Shown: piece by piece, positions 62,849 to 64,000 of the stretch
Layout: the number at the start of each line of letters is the position of its first letter
Position numbering within the stretch: position 1 is the first letter of the stretch
The notes under the pieces: generated by a model
The model's database searches: none
What the model was told of the DNA's origin: nothing
Seen by the model: the letters and a program-made list of their open reading frames with translations, nothing else
Position numbers and translations under genes: made by a program
Assembly: GCF_030406665.1 (NCBI RefSeq)
Contig: NZ_CP129121.1
Location: 1,364,001-1,428,000, forward strand
Direction: 5' to 3'
Source of the DNA: Halomonas halophila
GTDB lineage: Bacteria; Pseudomonadota; Gammaproteobacteria; Pseudomonadales; Halomonadaceae
Length of the DNA: 64,000 nt

Positions 62849-63295
62849 ATGAGAGAGAAATTCTGGGAGCGCTTCCCGCTGGAAGAGCTGACCGATGAGG
62901 AGTGGGAGGCGCTGTGCGACGGCTGTGGCCAGTGCTGCCTGCTCAAGTTCCAGGACGACGAGGGCGACCTGGCGGTGCTCAACGTGGCCTGCGAGCTGCT
63001 CGACATCGAGGGCTGCCGCTGCAGCGACTACGCCAATCGCTTCGAGAAGGTGCCGGACTGCCAGCAGCTTACCGTCGAGCGCATCGAGGAGTTCCGCTGG
63101 CTGCCCAAGTCCTGCGCCTACCGGCGCCTGGCCGAGGGCCGCAAGCTCGCCGGCTGGCATCCGCTGATCTCGGGCGATCCCGAGCGGGTGCACCGCAAGG
63201 GCATCAGCGTGCGCAGCTTCGCGGTGTCCCAGTCCGAGGTGCCCGAGGAGGAGTTGGAGGACCATATCATCGCGATCCTGCCGATCGACGGTTAG
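62849..63295 (+). CDS. ycgN: YcgN-family cysteine-cluster protein
   Basis: A 148-residue protein with the Cys-rich segment ALCDGCGQCCLLKFQ, then ACELLDIEGCRCSDYANRF and KSCAYRRLAEG. This is the YcgN/YkgJ-type zinc- or iron-chelating cluster family. Function unknown. The ATG at 62849 is preceded by AGGAGAGA. It would be expressed with rnd and ycgL unless the REP-like repeat between them interferes. Confidence 0.88.
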   Translation: MREKFWERFPLEELTDEEWEALCDGCGQCCLLKFQDDEGDLAVLNVACELLDIEGCRCSDYANRFEKVPDCQQLTVERIEEFRWLPKSCAYRRLAEGRKLAGWHPLISGDPERVHRKGISVRSFAVSQSEVPEEELEDHIIAILPIDG

Positions 63296-63322
63296 GTCTC
63301 CCGACGAGGGGCATGACGAAAC

Positions 63323-63344
63323 GAGGCGGCCAGGTGGCCGCCTC
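63323..63344. terminator. Terminator between ycgN and the oligopeptidase gene
   Basis: A 9-bp perfect stem (63323-63331 with 63336-63344, loop AGGT), then TTGCGTTTC, lies in the 66-bp gap between convergent genes. Confidence 0.7.
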
Positions 63345-63361
63345 TTGCGTTTCTGCACCGC

Positions 63362-64000
63362 TCAAGCCTCCCGTGTCTCCAGCCCCAGCGCCCACAGGAT
63401 GAAGGCATCCTGGCGGGCGTTGTCGTGCCAGCCCTTGAAGCGCCCCGAGGCGCCGCCGTGGCCGGCCTCCAGGTCGGTGCGCAGCAGCGTGGGATGGTCG
63501 CGTCCGTCCACGCCGTGTCCCACGGCCAGCTCGCTCAGGCGGGCGTAGAGCTTGGCCGGCTCCCAGTAGGGCACCCGGGTATCGTGCCAGCTGCCCTGCA
63601 GGAACACTGGTGGCCAGGGCCGCTCGGGCAGGTTGTCCAGCGGCGAGTAGTCGCGGATGCGGCGGTGGGCGGCCGGCTCGCGCGGATCGCCCCATTCGCT
63701 GTACTCGGCGGTGGTCAACGGCAGGTCGGGGTTCTCCATGGTGCGCAGCACGTCGACGAAGGGCACGTCGAGCACCGCGGCGCAAAAGCGCTCCGGCGAC
63801 AGGTTGAGGCTGGCGCCGACCAGCAGCCCGCCGGCGCTGGCGCCGTAGGCGACGATGCGCTCGCCGTCGCTGACGCCCTGTTCGACCAGGGCGTCGCGGG
63901 CGGCCAGGAAGTCGTGGAAGCTGTTGGCCTTGTGCTCGAGCTTGCCGCTCAGGTACCAGGGTTCGCCGCGGTCGCCACCGCCGCGCACGTGGGCCACGGC
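63362..64000 (-). CDS. ptrB: Oligopeptidase B (S9 family), C-terminal part, 5' end outside window
   Basis: The visible 213 residues are the catalytic alpha/beta-hydrolase part of a prolyl-oligopeptidase-family enzyme. The nucleophile Ser is in YGASAGGLLVGA, the catalytic Asp in WHDTRVPYWEPAKL, and the His in EAGHGGASGRFKG. The segment AHVRGGGDRGEPWYLSGKL is typical of oligopeptidase B, which cuts after basic residues in short peptides. The beta-propeller domain and the start lie beyond base 64000. Confidence 0.88.
   Translation of the reverse strand, partial: AVAHVRGGGDRGEPWYLSGKLEHKANSFHDFLAARDALVEQGVSDGERIVAYGASAGGLLVGASLNLSPERFCAAVLDVPFVDVLRTMENPDLPLTTAEYSEWGDPREPAAHRRIRDYSPLDNLPERPWPPVFLQGSWHDTRVPYWEPAKLYARLSELAVGHGVDGRDHPTLLRTDLEAGHGGASGRFKGWHDNARQDAFILWALGLETREA

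Overview
The window is a GC-rich, gene-dense piece of a gammaproteobacterial chromosome. Gene content and order (lolA/rarA, pyrD, rmf-rlmKL, msrB-alaA-htpX, ffs, dnaX-ybaB-recR-rnd-ycgL-ycgN, yqjDEK, a very long NAD-dependent glutamate dehydrogenase) fit a Halomonas-like member of the Oceanospirillales. That placement is inference from protein resemblance and gene order, not from a search. No phage, plasmid, insertion-sequence transposase or CRISPR array is visible. Most of the window is housekeeping core with a few accessory islands.

Layout. 1-7.4 kb: the 3' part of lolA, a divergent MFS/MocR pair whose regulator lacks its C-terminal end, rarA, a hemerythrin-like protein, murI and trmA. 7.6-14 kb: a 1613-residue NAD-glutamate dehydrogenase and mgtE, facing each other across a shared terminator. 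14-20 kb: pyrD, rmf, rlmKL, a glutaredoxin-like gene joined to rlmKL through two tandem 31-codon repeats, a WGR-domain protein and pdxB. 20-24 kb: htpX, alaA, a YlqF/RbgA-type GTPase and msrB, all on the minus strand. 24.1-24.9 kb: four alternating tRNA-Glu(UUC)/tRNA-Gly(GCC) pairs, then a decayed tRNA-Gly 3' end. 25-29 kb: a YadGH-type ABC exporter, queF, a nitroreductase, a thioesterase-like gene and tRNA-Ser(GGA).

29-34.7 kb is accessory: a glutaredoxin-MauE fusion behind a MerR-type promoter, two small lipoproteins, a 7TM diguanylate cyclase, an unrecognised membrane-anchored protein, an orphan terminator and a SpoIIAA-like protein. 34.8-44.7 kb: an RND efflux pair, a HI0933-type flavoprotein, a CHAD protein, an orphan ParA, the yqjDEK stress operon and outer-membrane phospholipase A. 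44.7-52.4 kb: a large MscK-like channel, a TlyA-type methyltransferase, and a two-gene operon of an ATP-grasp enzyme and a 671-residue protein in which a papain-like Gln-Cys-His-Asn set can be read. 52.5-64 kb: 4.5S RNA, a DUF533 protein, an acetylpolyamine amidohydrolase-like protein, cysK, a sodium/calcium exchanger, a secreted nuclease with a helix-hairpin-helix tail, dnaX-ybaB-recR, rnd-ycgL, a REP-like palindrome, ycgN and the 3' end of an oligopeptidase B gene.

The best candidates for something undescribed are the ATP-grasp/papain-like operon (49069-52353) and the chain of ATGA-coupled mini-ORFs at the rlmKL end (17819-18063).
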